Shown here: positions 41,923 to 50,042 of the stretch, in pieces
How the letters are laid out: every line of letters starts with the position of its first letter
Position numbering within the stretch: position 1 is the first letter of the stretch
NCBI RefSeq assembly: GCF_001591505.1
Contig: NZ_BCVA01000020.1
Span: forward strand, 30,229-94,228
Reading direction: 5' to 3'
Length of the DNA: 64,000 nt
Source of the DNA: Neobacillus niacini NBRC 15566
GTDB taxonomy: Bacteria > Bacillota > Bacilli > Bacillales > Cytobacillaceae
Notes under the pieces: model-generated
Told to the model about the DNA's origin: nothing
Seen by the model: only the letters and a program-made list of their open reading frames with translations
Database searches by the model: none
Position numbers and translations under genes: made by a program

Positions 41923-42486
41923 ATGAATCCAAGTTTAATAGAATTTCCAGAGGAGTTTACCACAGAAAGGTTGTTAATCCGCAAGCCCTTACCAGGTGAT
42001 GGGAAATATGTATATGAAGCAATCCAGGCGTCATTGAATGAACTAAAACCGTGGATGCCATGGGCTCATATGAATCAAACAGAGCAAGATGTAGAAGCGA
42101 ATGTAAGAGACAGTATTGCAAAGTTTATAACCCGTGAAGATTTAAGATTACATTTATTCAATAAGGAAACCGGTGAATTTATTGGTTCATCAGGTCTTCA
42201 TAGAATTAATTGGGAAGTACCAAAGTTTGAGATTGGTTATTGGATTGATACCCGTTTTTCTGGCAGAGGATATATAACGGAAGCGACAGAAGCAATTATG
42301 AGGTTTGCATTTACCGAACTTAATGCTAAACGAGTTGAGATTCGTTGTGATCCACGAAATATTAAAAGTCGTGCAATTCCAGAAAAATTAGGTTTTACCC
42401 TTGAGGGCATCTTAAAAAATGATGGTATCTCTGTAGATAGTAAGGAACTTAGAGACACCTGCGTTTTCGCAAAAATAATGAATTAA
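41923..42486 (+). CDS. GNAT acetyltransferase, RimJ/RimL type
   Basis: A 187-residue N-acetyltransferase. TTERLLIRKPLPGDGKYVYEAI begins the fold; ETGEFIGSSGLHRINWEVPKFEIGYWI and GRGYITEATEAIMRFAFTELNAKRVEIRCDPRNIKSRAIPEKLGFTLEG hold the acetyl-CoA pyrophosphate loop and the usual RimJ/RimL ending. Typical targets are N-termini of ribosomal proteins or small amines, not predictable here. GGGGGAG lies before the start. It stands between the tandem array and a family B repeat. Confidence 0.88.
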   Translation: MNPSLIEFPEEFTTERLLIRKPLPGDGKYVYEAIQASLNELKPWMPWAHMNQTEQDVEANVRDSIAKFITREDLRLHLFNKETGEFIGSSGLHRINWEVPKFEIGYWIDTRFSGRGYITEATEAIMRFAFTELNAKRVEIRCDPRNIKSRAIPEKLGFTLEGILKNDGISVDSKELRDTCVFAKIMN

Positions 42487-42513
42487 CTGAAATACACTTG
42501 ACTAATCGTAAGA

Positions 42514-42702
42514 AATAAGCGGAGAAATTCCGCTAAATACGTAATTAGTAATAAAAAATACTCAAACAGACGGAGAGATTCCGTCTATTGGCTCGGAAAA
42601 ATCGAAAATAGGGGATTTCGCTTTGATTAAGCGGAAACCCTCCGTTTATATCCCCCGAAACTAGCTCCATTTTGCATTTAAGCGGAAAACCTCCTCTAAA
42701 TT
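42514..42702 (+). repeat. Dispersed GCGGAA/TTCCGC repeat, family B copy 2
   Basis: About 189 bases, same order of modules as copy 1: AAGCGGAGAAATTCCGCTAA, ACGGAGAGATTCCGTCTATTGG, AAGCGGAAACCCTCCGTTTA and AAGCGGAAAACCTCCTCTAA, with shared linkers ATCGAAAATAGGGGATTTCG and TTTTGCATTTAAGCGG. It lies 27 bases after the GNAT stop codon in the same orientation. Confidence 0.78.
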
Positions 42703-42774
42703 TACTTTTGCTGGTTACTCAATTAAGGACACGACATCTTAACTTCTGGTTCGAATGAACCAAATTTCATGATG

Positions 42775-42817
42775 TGTGATTTGCATCACTTACTCCAAGT
42801 GTAATATCTCATATAAT
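42775..42817 (+). promoter_or_regulatory. Fnr-type operator and -10 box of hmp
   Basis: TGTGATTTGCATCACT (42775-42790) matches the Bacillus Fnr consensus TGTGA-N6-TCACT. A perfect -10, TATAAT, lies at 42812-42817, and no -35 box is present. With a start near 42824 the operator centre is at about -41.5, the classic position for class II activation. Confidence 0.65.
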
Positions 42818-42838
42818 CACTATATAAACAGTGATAAC

Positions 42839-42854
42839 CACTCCATAAGGAGTG
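42839..42854 (+). promoter_or_regulatory. Hairpin occluding the hmp Shine-Dalgarno site
   Basis: CACTCC (42839-42844) pairs perfectly with GGAGTG (42849-42854) around ATAA; the second arm contains the AAGGAG ribosome site. An upstream ATCACT (42816-42821) can pair with AGTGAT at 42830-42835 or with AGTGAT at 42851-42856, giving alternative folds. Confidence 0.45.
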
Positions 42855-42860
42855 ATAGTT

Positions 42861-44102
42861 TTGTTAGATCGTAATACAATTGAAATCATTAAATCAACAG
42901 TACCAGTTTTAGAAAAACACGGAGAAGCCATTACAACACGTTTTTATCAAATGATGTTCGGGAATCATCCGGAATTATTGAATATTTTCAATCATGCAAA
43001 CCAAAAGCAAGGCAGACAACAAAAAGCGCTAGCAGGGACTGTCTATGCGGCTGCTCAATATATTGATAATCTTGAAGCAATCCTTCCAGTTGTTAAACAA
43101 ATTGCTCATAAACATAGAAGTCTTGGCATTAAACCAGAACATTATCCGATTGTTGATAAACACTTACTTTTAGCAATTAAAGACGTTTTAGGAGACGCTG
43201 CAACAGATGAAATTATCAATGCCTGGGCAGAGGCTTATGGAGTAATTGCGGATGCCTTTATCAGTGTTGAGGCAGAAATGTATGAAGAAGCTGAAAATCA
43301 AAAAGGAGGCTGGGATGGTTTCCGTAGTTTTGTGGTTGACCGCAAAGTTGAGGAAAGTGATGTAATTACATCCTTTTACCTAAAACCTACAGACAATAAA
43401 GAAATTGCCCAATACCTTCCTGGTCAGTATATCAGTATTAAACTTGAAATCGATGGTGAGGAATTTACACATATTCGTCAATACAGTTTATCAGATTCAC
43501 CTGGTAAGGATTATTACCGTATTAGCGTAAAACGTGAAGCAGGTACAAAGAACCCTGACGGAATGGTTTCAAATTATCTTCATGATACGGTTACAGAGGG
43601 AGAAATCTTACAGGTAAGTGCTCCAGCGGGAGATTTTGTTCTTGATACTGAAAAAAATACACCTGTTGTATTATTAGGCGGCGGTGTCGGCTTAACACCA
43701 ATGTTGAGTATGTTAAAAACAGTGGTTGAAGTTCAGCCTGAGAGAAATGTAACGTTCATTCACGCTGCAGCCAATGGTAATGTTCATGCATTAAGAGAGG
43801 AAGTGGAGTCAGTATCTTCTCTAGAAAATGTAAATTCCTATTTCTTTTATGATTCACCAACAGAAGAAGACCGTAAGAACCAATCTTTTGATGTTGAAGG
43901 ATATGTAACGCGAGACTGGCTTGTTAAAAATATTCCTGTTTCCGATGCAGACTTCTATTTCTGTGGCCCTGTACCATTTATGAAATCAATCAATGCTTCT
44001 TTAAAGAATTTAGGCGTTGCGGAAGAGAGAATTCACTTTGAATTCTTTGGACCAAAAGGCAGTTTAGAAGAAAGTGTGAAGGAAGAACCGGTTTCCGTTT
44101 AG
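42861..44102 (+). CDS. hmp: Flavohemoglobin (nitric oxide dioxygenase)
   Basis: A 413-residue enzyme that oxidises nitric oxide to nitrate with NAD(P)H. The globin domain (residues 1-140) shows the distal Tyr in TRFYQMMF and proximal His in IAHKHRSLGI; the FAD domain has HIRQYSLSDSPG and the NAD domain LLGGGVGLTPMLSML and FYFCGPVPFM. The TTG start at 42861 follows AAGGAG by eight bases and gives the typical MLDxxTIEIIKSTVPVL opening; a GTG nine bases earlier overlaps the site. Upstream are an Fnr-type operator and a hairpin that hides the ribosome site. Terminator follows. Confidence 0.95.
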   Translation: MLDRNTIEIIKSTVPVLEKHGEAITTRFYQMMFGNHPELLNIFNHANQKQGRQQKALAGTVYAAAQYIDNLEAILPVVKQIAHKHRSLGIKPEHYPIVDKHLLLAIKDVLGDAATDEIINAWAEAYGVIADAFISVEAEMYEEAENQKGGWDGFRSFVVDRKVEESDVITSFYLKPTDNKEIAQYLPGQYISIKLEIDGEEFTHIRQYSLSDSPGKDYYRISVKREAGTKNPDGMVSNYLHDTVTEGEILQVSAPAGDFVLDTEKNTPVVLLGGGVGLTPMLSMLKTVVEVQPERNVTFIHAAANGNVHALREEVESVSSLENVNSYFFYDSPTEEDRKNQSFDVEGYVTRDWLVKNIPVSDADFYFCGPVPFMKSINASLKNLGVAEERIHFEFFGPKGSLEESVKEEPVSV

Positions 44103-44118
44103 GAAATCGGTTTTTTTC
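44086..44118 (+). terminator. Terminator after hmp
   Basis: AACCGGTTTCC pairs with GGAAATCGGTT (one G-U) around GTTTA, followed by seven T residues; the left arm lies in the last hmp codons. Confidence 0.7.
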
Positions 44119-44192
44119 TGTCTTGAAAGTTTGATTCATCCAGTAATTGTGATTAAATAAAAGGTAGAAATAGCCAGAAAGGATGAAGCTAT

Positions 44193-44969
44193 GTGAATAA
44201 AAACGTCATAAAATCTGTAACCATGATATCAATATTTTTTTGCCTCCTCTGGCTGGTTGGACTTGGATGGGCTGTAAGTGAATATTATGCAGGCAAGCCT
44301 GATAAAATCCAAGAGAAAACCAATGTAGAAATGAAAGCAGAGAAAAAAGATGGCATGCATATTGTCGCCATAGGTGATTCCTTAACAAGAGGTACAGGGG
44401 ATGAAACAGGAAAAGGGTATGTAGGTTTTCTCCTAGATGAAATAAAGGAAAAATCAAAGCAGGATGTCAGGCTGACGAATCTTGGCATAAGCGGTCAGGA
44501 ATCCGGCCAACTTAAGCAGCAAATTCAACAAACCGAAGTGAAGCGGCAGCTGAAAAGTGCAGATATGATTTTAGTAACAATGGGCGGCAATGACTTGTTC
44601 AGAGGTGGACAAGGGTTATTGGAGTTTGAAGCAGCTGACATTGCGAACATTGAGAAAAAATTCATGGAGAATATGAATTTTATTTTTCAACAGATTCGTG
44701 CAAGTAATAGTGAAGCAAATGTCTTTTTCATCGGTTTATATAATCCTTTTAGTGAGTTAGAGCGGGGGAAAGAGATGTCTGCAGTCGTTCGGCACTGGAA
44801 TTATCAAAGTGCTGAATTAAGCGCAGCTTTTCCAAAAATCGTCTTTGTACCAACATTTGATCTTTTTGAGTTGAAGGTAAATGATTATCTTTATACTGAC
44901 AAGTTCCATCCGAATACAAAAGGGTACCGTTTAATTGCTGAACGAGTGGCTTCACTGCTAACCTGGTAA
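44193..44969 (+). CDS. SGNH/GDSL-family hydrolase, membrane-anchored or secreted
   Basis: A 258-residue esterase/lipase. An N-terminal hydrophobic helix (SVTMISIFFCLLWLVGLGWAVSEYY) anchors or exports it. The SGNH blocks are visible: block I GDSLTRGTG with the catalytic Ser, block II ISGQESGQ (Gly), block III MGGNDLF (Asn), block V DKFHPNTKGY (His/Asp). The GTG start follows AAAGGATG. It lies 13 bases before an ABC exporter ATPase and is in the same operon, an arrangement known in Bacillus. It could process a lipid or acylated substrate of that exporter; this is inference. Confidence 0.88.
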   Translation: MNKNVIKSVTMISIFFCLLWLVGLGWAVSEYYAGKPDKIQEKTNVEMKAEKKDGMHIVAIGDSLTRGTGDETGKGYVGFLLDEIKEKSKQDVRLTNLGISGQESGQLKQQIQQTEVKRQLKSADMILVTMGGNDLFRGGQGLLEFEAADIANIEKKFMENMNFIFQQIRASNSEANVFFIGLYNPFSELERGKEMSAVVRHWNYQSAELSAAFPKIVFVPTFDLFELKVNDYLYTDKFHPNTKGYRLIAERVASLLTW

Positions 44970-44982
44970 GGAGACCGGCCAT

Positions 44983-45894
44983 ATGGAGAATATTACGTTA
45001 TCTGTACATAATTTAAAAAAGGTAATTGGTAAAAAAGAAATCATTAAAGGAATAAGTTTTGAGTTAAAGGAAGGAGAGGTATTTGGTTTCTTAGGTCCTA
45101 ATGGTGCTGGGAAAACGACAACGATCCGAATGCTGGTAGGATTAATTAAACCAACATCCGGAAGTATTCAAATTGGCGGCTTTAATATTGTCGGTCACTT
45201 TGAGGAAGCAATGAAGCATCTTGGTTGTATCGTTGAAAACCCTGAATTATACCCGTATTTGTCTGGTTATGACAATTTACTCCATTTTGCCCATATGCTT
45301 GATGGCATTGGTGAAGAGCGAATCAGGGAGGTCACCGAACTGGTCGGTCTAAGAGATCGAATTCATGATAAAGTTAAAACCTATTCTTTAGGGATGAGGC
45401 AGAGACTTGGAATTGCACAGGCGCTTTTAGGAAGACCTAAGGTATTAATCCTTGATGAACCTACGAATGGATTAGATCCTGCTGGAATCAGAGAAATGCG
45501 TGAATTTATCCGGTTTCTTGCCGAAGAGGAAGGACTGAGCGTTCTGGTTTCCAGCCACCTTTTAAGTGAAATTCAGTTATTATGTGATCGAGTGGCAATC
45601 ATTTCTCGAGGAACTGTGATTACGACCGATTCAGTCGATAACTTGTTATCCAATCGGGAACGAATCATTTGGCGTTTTCATCCTGTTGAAAAGGGGAAAA
45701 AGGTGTTACGTTCACTCACAGCCATTGAAGAAAGAGATGATGGTACGGTCTCAACCGAATATGATGAAATGAAGATTGCTGAGTTGAATAAAATGCTGGT
45801 GGAAGCAGGCGTTTCCGTCACAGAGATGTATCGTAAAATGCCTGTGTTAGAAGATTTGTTCCTCGAACTAACCGGGGGTGACTCAATTGAATAA
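44983..45894 (+). CDS. ABC exporter ATPase, BcrA/CcmA-like
   Basis: A 303-residue ATP-binding protein of the antibiotic/lantibiotic exporter group (BcrA-like). Walker A is GPNGAGKTT, the signature is YSLGMRQRLGIAQALLG, Walker B is VLILDEPTNGLDPAG, and the switch His is in VSSHLLSEIQ. The C-terminal 90 residues beyond the core are of the type found in this group. It overlaps the permease gene by eight bases. No peptide-biosynthesis gene is nearby, so export or immunity to an external compound is likeliest. Confidence 0.9.
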   Translation: MENITLSVHNLKKVIGKKEIIKGISFELKEGEVFGFLGPNGAGKTTTIRMLVGLIKPTSGSIQIGGFNIVGHFEEAMKHLGCIVENPELYPYLSGYDNLLHFAHMLDGIGEERIREVTELVGLRDRIHDKVKTYSLGMRQRLGIAQALLGRPKVLILDEPTNGLDPAGIREMREFIRFLAEEEGLSVLVSSHLLSEIQLLCDRVAIISRGTVITTDSVDNLLSNRERIIWRFHPVEKGKKVLRSLTAIEERDDGTVSTEYDEMKIAELNKMLVEAGVSVTEMYRKMPVLEDLFLELTGGDSIE

Positions 45895-46867
45895 ACTAAT
45901 CCAAAATGAAATGATGAAACTAATTGCAAAAAAGAGATTAGTGGTTATAGCGATTATCATAGGTATATTGGTGGCGTTATTCACTTATGCACAATTTAAA
46001 GAGAATGAAAGGCAAAAAGAAAAGTTAGGAACCGACGATTGGCGGACCATTATACAACAAACAATTATTGACCAGCAAAACCGTATCAGCAGCCCTCGGA
46101 TTTCAGATGAATGGAAACAACAGCTCCAAATTGCCTTACAACAAAATCAATATTATCTTGACCACGATATAAATCCATCGGAGCCAGGTGCTCCTACGTT
46201 TATGAGGATTTTTTTAGAAAATTCGATTGAATTGTTTATTCCTTTAATGGTTATGGTCATTGCCAGTGATATCGTGTCTTCTGAGCACAGTCAGGGTTCT
46301 ATTAAGCTGCTGTTGACGAGACCAGTTAAGAGGTGGAAGGTCCTTCTAAGTAAGTATTTAACCCTTATTCTTGCCATCTCGTTAATTGTTGCTATTGCCG
46401 GCCTGCTTTCCTACAGTATTTCAGGGTTGGTGTTTGGATATAAAGGCTGGGGAGCACCGGTATTGACTGGGTTTAGTGTTACAGATGCAGGTCTAAATAC
46501 TGCAAGTGTGAAATTAATCGATCAATGGCAGTTTTTATTAATGGATTTTGGGCTTGTTTGGCTAGTGGCCATCGTCGTGGGAACACTTTCATTCATGTTA
46601 TCCGTTCTCATTCGAAGTACAGCGGCTGGTATGGGTGTGATGTTAGCAGCACTCATTTCAGGAGCGATTCTTAGTAATATGGTTTCGTCCTGGGAATCAG
46701 CAAAATATTTCTTTATGGTAAATTTAAAGTTAACTAACTACATGAATGGAAATCCACCCCCAATAGAAGGGATGACGCTGTCCTTTTCAATGATGGTCCT
46801 TCTTGTCTGGTGGTGTGCTGGATTATTTGTTTCCTTTTATGTGTTTACCAAAAAGGATGTTTATTAA
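45887..46867 (+). CDS. ABC-2 type exporter permease
   Basis: A 326-residue membrane subunit with about six helices. Helix 1 follows NKLIQNEMMKLIAKKRLVVIAIII; a large outside loop runs from residue 40 to about 120; then helices around LFIPLMVMVIASDIV, YLTLILAISLIVAIAGLL, LVWLVAIVVGTLSFML, and a final MMVLLVWWCAGLFVSFYVF. EHSQGSIKLLLTRPVKRWKVLLSKYL is the typical coupling segment for the ATPase. A TTG start at 45887 is chosen with GGGGGTG upstream; a GTG nine bases earlier overlaps that site. Ends at a bidirectional terminator. Confidence 0.88.
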   Translation: MNKLIQNEMMKLIAKKRLVVIAIIIGILVALFTYAQFKENERQKEKLGTDDWRTIIQQTIIDQQNRISSPRISDEWKQQLQIALQQNQYYLDHDINPSEPGAPTFMRIFLENSIELFIPLMVMVIASDIVSSEHSQGSIKLLLTRPVKRWKVLLSKYLTLILAISLIVAIAGLLSYSISGLVFGYKGWGAPVLTGFSVTDAGLNTASVKLIDQWQFLLMDFGLVWLVAIVVGTLSFMLSVLIRSTAAGMGVMLAALISGAILSNMVSSWESAKYFFMVNLKLTNYMNGNPPPIEGMTLSFSMMVLLVWWCAGLFVSFYVFTKKDVY

Positions 46868-46873
46868 TAAAGT

Positions 46874-46912
46874 AAAAGAGTTATTCCTGAAATAATGAAT
46901 AACTCTTTTTTA
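46874..46912. terminator. Bidirectional terminator between the ABC exporter and the YheC/D gene
   Basis: AAAAGAGTTATTC pairs with GAATAACTCTTTT, with A/T runs on both sides; the minus-strand stop codon abuts it. Confidence 0.8.
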
Positions 46913-48310
46913 TTGGTCATCTGATTTTTTCCTAGCTTCTCTTAGGTATTCTTTGATCATATTTAGCATCGTTTTATCAGGCAAGTAACGGAAAATAGAT
47001 ACGTCAGGAACGAGGTTGGCTTCTATGAACCATGGTTTCCCTTCCTGATCGATTCCTATATCCATCCCCCACAAGCATGAGTCAGGGTACACTTTCTCCA
47101 GCTGTCTCGCAACGAGTATACCCAATTGGTCAATTTCCCATAGCAGTGAATCGATATTTTTAAGATCAATCTTGGAAGCTACTATAGCATCCTCAACTGT
47201 CGATAATGACTTTGCAACATTGGTAACAATATATCCTTTCGCCGCCGTTCTGGTAATTTTGCCCGTAACAACCCAGTCGGAGTTAACATTTTTCCGTTGG
47301 ACCATGACTCTGACATCAAACGGGCAATCTTTGATTGTGGTAAGAGGTATTTTTTCTTGGATGTGATAAGCTTTTTTTGAAGTATACCGCTCATGAATTT
47401 TTTCTAACACATCATGGAAATCAATAAAAGGTATCTTACTGCGCTCTGAATGAATTTCAAATGATTCATTTTCTAACTGAGTTATCACCGCTATACCGAT
47501 ACCCCATTGGCTTGTATTGGGCTTAATGATACAGTTTTTATATACTTCGAGATAAGAAAGCAGGACCTTTTCATGATAAGGATAGGTTTCTGGCAGATAA
47601 GGGAAAAGCTCCTTCTCACCTCTTAACACTTGGTACCAATCCCATTTACCGTCTGAAAATCTAAACCTTATTTCATTCATCCAAGGTTTTCCTAATAGGT
47701 CAAGGATGAAATCAATTATCACAAACTTGCATGTAGGATATTTTTCCTCGAGTTTTATAGCAATTAAGAGGGCAATATCATCTAATTGAGTGCATGCTCC
47801 TTGAAAAATGCTGTTAAAAGAAGATTCTGGACGGACGGAGGAGAGAGGAAATACTCCCTTCACTTCATCGGTGATAGAATAGCCATCAGGGGTAATCCGT
47901 GCTATTTTCTCAGTAATCATCCATTTAGATGATGTTTTCACTGCGTATACTCGAATATCGAAGTGATTTTCATTGATCATTAAACGGGGAAATCCCTGTT
48001 GAATAATAAACCTTTTACCATCAAGCAGATTATTTTCAATAAACTGATACACTTTGTGTGTTCCTTGTATAATTTCATTTATGCTTCCCGATTCGATTCG
48101 AAATTGTTGGTCCTCAAGGGATGTGACTAAAATGGATATTTTATAGTTATGACAGGGACGCAAGTATACTTGATAGTATTTATTTATATATTCATAAAAG
48201 GTTCTCTTGCTTAATAATGCCGTTTCCGGTATGTGTGGAGCAATTTTTTCATCGGTTATTAAGTGGGAATATTGGCTGAATTTTTCATTTATGACTCGCA
48301 ATTTGATCAT
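46910..48310 (-). CDS. YheC/YheD-family protein with two ATP-grasp modules
   Basis: A 466-residue protein of the spore coat-associated YheC/D group. Two ATP-grasp-like halves follow each other. The second (about residues 245-455) has IIKPNTSQWGIGI, HIQEKIPL, CPFDVRVMVQR, and the metal motif PWFIEANLVPD. The first (about 25-235) repeats the order as YLRPCHNYKISIL, FIIQQGF, NHFDIRVYAVK, and PWMNEIRFR, but the nucleotide lysine and the E-x-N motif look lost. So one active and one degenerate module are likely. Substrate of the family is not established. No signal peptide. Confidence 0.85.
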   Translation of the reverse strand: MIKLRVINEKFSQYSHLITDEKIAPHIPETALLSKRTFYEYINKYYQVYLRPCHNYKISILVTSLEDQQFRIESGSINEIIQGTHKVYQFIENNLLDGKRFIIQQGFPRLMINENHFDIRVYAVKTSSKWMITEKIARITPDGYSITDEVKGVFPLSSVRPESSFNSIFQGACTQLDDIALLIAIKLEEKYPTCKFVIIDFILDLLGKPWMNEIRFRFSDGKWDWYQVLRGEKELFPYLPETYPYHEKVLLSYLEVYKNCIIKPNTSQWGIGIAVITQLENESFEIHSERSKIPFIDFHDVLEKIHERYTSKKAYHIQEKIPLTTIKDCPFDVRVMVQRKNVNSDWVVTGKITRTAAKGYIVTNVAKSLSTVEDAIVASKIDLKNIDSLLWEIDQLGILVARQLEKVYPDSCLWGMDIGIDQEGKPWFIEANLVPDVSIFRYLPDKTMLNMIKEYLREARKKSDDQ

Positions 48311-48404
48311 TCCCCTTAAACATTAGCTTTCTTAGTATCCTATTCAGGCCATGTTCTAATTTGGAGGGCAGAAGTCTATCATGAGAAGAGAAATATTCTT
48401 TTAC

Positions 48405-48438
48405 AAAAAAACCACCTCTCAAGTTGAAAGGTGGTTTT
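48405..48438 (-). terminator. Terminator downstream of the NADH dehydrogenase gene
   Basis: AAAACCACC (with AAAAA to its left) pairs with GGTGGTTTT; on the minus strand it is followed by a T run. It is about 100 bases after the ndh stop. Confidence 0.65.
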
Positions 48439-48538
48439 GCTGCCTAACATTGGGGGATATAGGCACCAGTATAAATAAGGGATATTCTATTCAATAGGCA
48501 GAAAGGGAGGGAATCCTTACTCCATTGGTTCAATTTAA

Positions 48539-49762
48539 TTACTGATTAGCAGTCATCTTTACTGGTTCTTTACTAACTCCAAAGTGTTGTTTCATGATAA
48601 GAGAAGGACCGCCAAGGTTTAATAAATAGCGAGCCTCGATTACTTGTTTCATAAAGGCACCAAATAATCCAGAAAGTCGGAAATTACCAACTTTACCTAC
48701 AGCTGCAAAGTTTCCAATCGATGCTACAGAACCTTTGTGGTGGTATTCAAACGCTTTTAAGCTTCCGCCTCGAAGGGCAGCGACAATATTTTTTGCACAC
48801 ACATCAGCTTCCTGAAGGGCCACCTGTGCTGTTGGAGGTAATGCATTTTTATCATCTTTCATAAATAGTGAGCAGTCACCAATACTAAAGATATTTTCCA
48901 TATCCTTAACGCGGAGATATGAGTCAACAGGGAGTTTACCTTTTACGATTGGTAGACCACAGTTTTGAACAATTGGATTTCCTTTTACACCACAAGACCA
49001 AATTAATGTTCGTGTTGGAATTTCAATATCATTTTCAAGAATGACTTTCTCAGGTGTACATTCTAATATTTTTGTAGACATATACATGTCGATATTAAAC
49101 TTTTCTAATACTTCCGTTGTATAGTGGATTGATTCCTTTGGAAAAAATGGAATTACAGATGGTGCAGCCTCGACAGCAACAATCTTTACTTCTTCAAACG
49201 GGACCTCATACTTTTTGCAAAGTTTAGGAAGCCCTTCAGCAAGTTCACCCAGCATTTCAACCCCTGTAAATCCGCCTCCGGCTACTACAAAGGTAAGGCG
49301 TGATGGATCCTTGTCCTCTTTATATTGAGTTAATTGCCTTACGATTTGGTTATAAATGGCTTTCGTGCTTCTAAAGCTCCGGATAGCAAAAGCATGTTCT
49401 TTAATGCCAGGGATTCCAAAGGTTTCAATATCAAAACCTAAAGCAATTAAGAGGTAATCATATTCTACAGTTACGCCGTCCTCAAGTTGAACGACTTGCT
49501 GCTTAACATCAACACTCGTGACACTGCCTTTGATAAAATTTGTTTTTTCGGGATTAATCAATTCGGGAATTTCCATTGCAATTTGACGATCGGCTGCAGT
49601 GCCAACTCCAGTTTTATGTAATTGTGTCGTAATATAATGGTATTCATGCTTATTGATTAAGGTAACGTCTGCTTCTCCCGATTTTAATAGCTTCTCAAGC
49701 TTCTTACTAGTGATGATACCACCGTATCCAGCCCCTAAGATTACGATTTTTGGCTTGTTCAT
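48539..49762 (-). CDS. Type II NADH dehydrogenase (NDH-2, YumB/Ndh-like)
   Basis: A 407-residue FAD-dependent membrane-associated oxidoreductase passing electrons from NADH to menaquinone without proton pumping. The FAD Rossmann motif is KIVILGAGYGG, the NADH motif VVAGGGFTGVEMLGELAEG, and the second FAD segment IFSIGDCSLF. A short C-terminal amphipathic stretch is expected to bind the membrane. The start at 49762 with GGAGAGAG is preferred; the frame is open 60 bases upstream. Two Rex-type operators lie 45-118 bases upstream, so the NADH/NAD ratio probably controls it. It is closer to YumB than to YjlD of B. subtilis by memory. Confidence 0.88.
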   Translation of the reverse strand: MNKPKIVILGAGYGGIITSKKLEKLLKSGEADVTLINKHEYHYITTQLHKTGVGTAADRQIAMEIPELINPEKTNFIKGSVTSVDVKQQVVQLEDGVTVEYDYLLIALGFDIETFGIPGIKEHAFAIRSFRSTKAIYNQIVRQLTQYKEDKDPSRLTFVVAGGGFTGVEMLGELAEGLPKLCKKYEVPFEEVKIVAVEAAPSVIPFFPKESIHYTTEVLEKFNIDMYMSTKILECTPEKVILENDIEIPTRTLIWSCGVKGNPIVQNCGLPIVKGKLPVDSYLRVKDMENIFSIGDCSLFMKDDKNALPPTAQVALQEADVCAKNIVAALRGGSLKAFEYHHKGSVASIGNFAAVGKVGNFRLSGLFGAFMKQVIEARYLLNLGGPSLIMKQHFGVSKEPVKMTANQ

Positions 49763-49806
49763 TTTAATCTCTCTCCTTACAATAAGTAAATTATCTACGA
49801 TATATA

Positions 49807-49824
49807 TTGTGAAGTTGTTCACAA
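49807..49824. promoter_or_regulatory. Rex operator, proximal to ndh
   Basis: TTGTGAAGTTGTTCACAA is a perfect match to the Rex consensus TTGTGAA-N4-TTCACAA. It is 45 bases upstream of the ndh start. Rex would repress ndh until NADH rises. Confidence 0.8.
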
Positions 49825-49862
49825 AAAAACTTAAAAAATATAGAGCGGTACGCTCGGTTTTA

Positions 49863-49880
49863 TTGTGAAGTGTTTCACAT
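49863..49880. promoter_or_regulatory. Rex operator, distal to ndh
   Basis: TTGTGAAGTGTTTCACAT differs from the Rex consensus at the last base only. It is 56 bases from the proximal site. A GAGCG-GTA-CGCTC hairpin lies between the two (49843-49855). Confidence 0.7.
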
Positions 49881-50042
49881 ATCTTCTATATTCATAGAAT
49901 ACGATACCTGCTAGTAATTAACAAGTGGGTTATTGGATGAAAATTTGTCGAATTGGTAAATTTTTTTAAACATATAGGGAATGATAATTTCGTGCAAAAT
50001 TAATTATTTGAACGAATAAAGAAAAGAAAGAAGGAGATTGAA

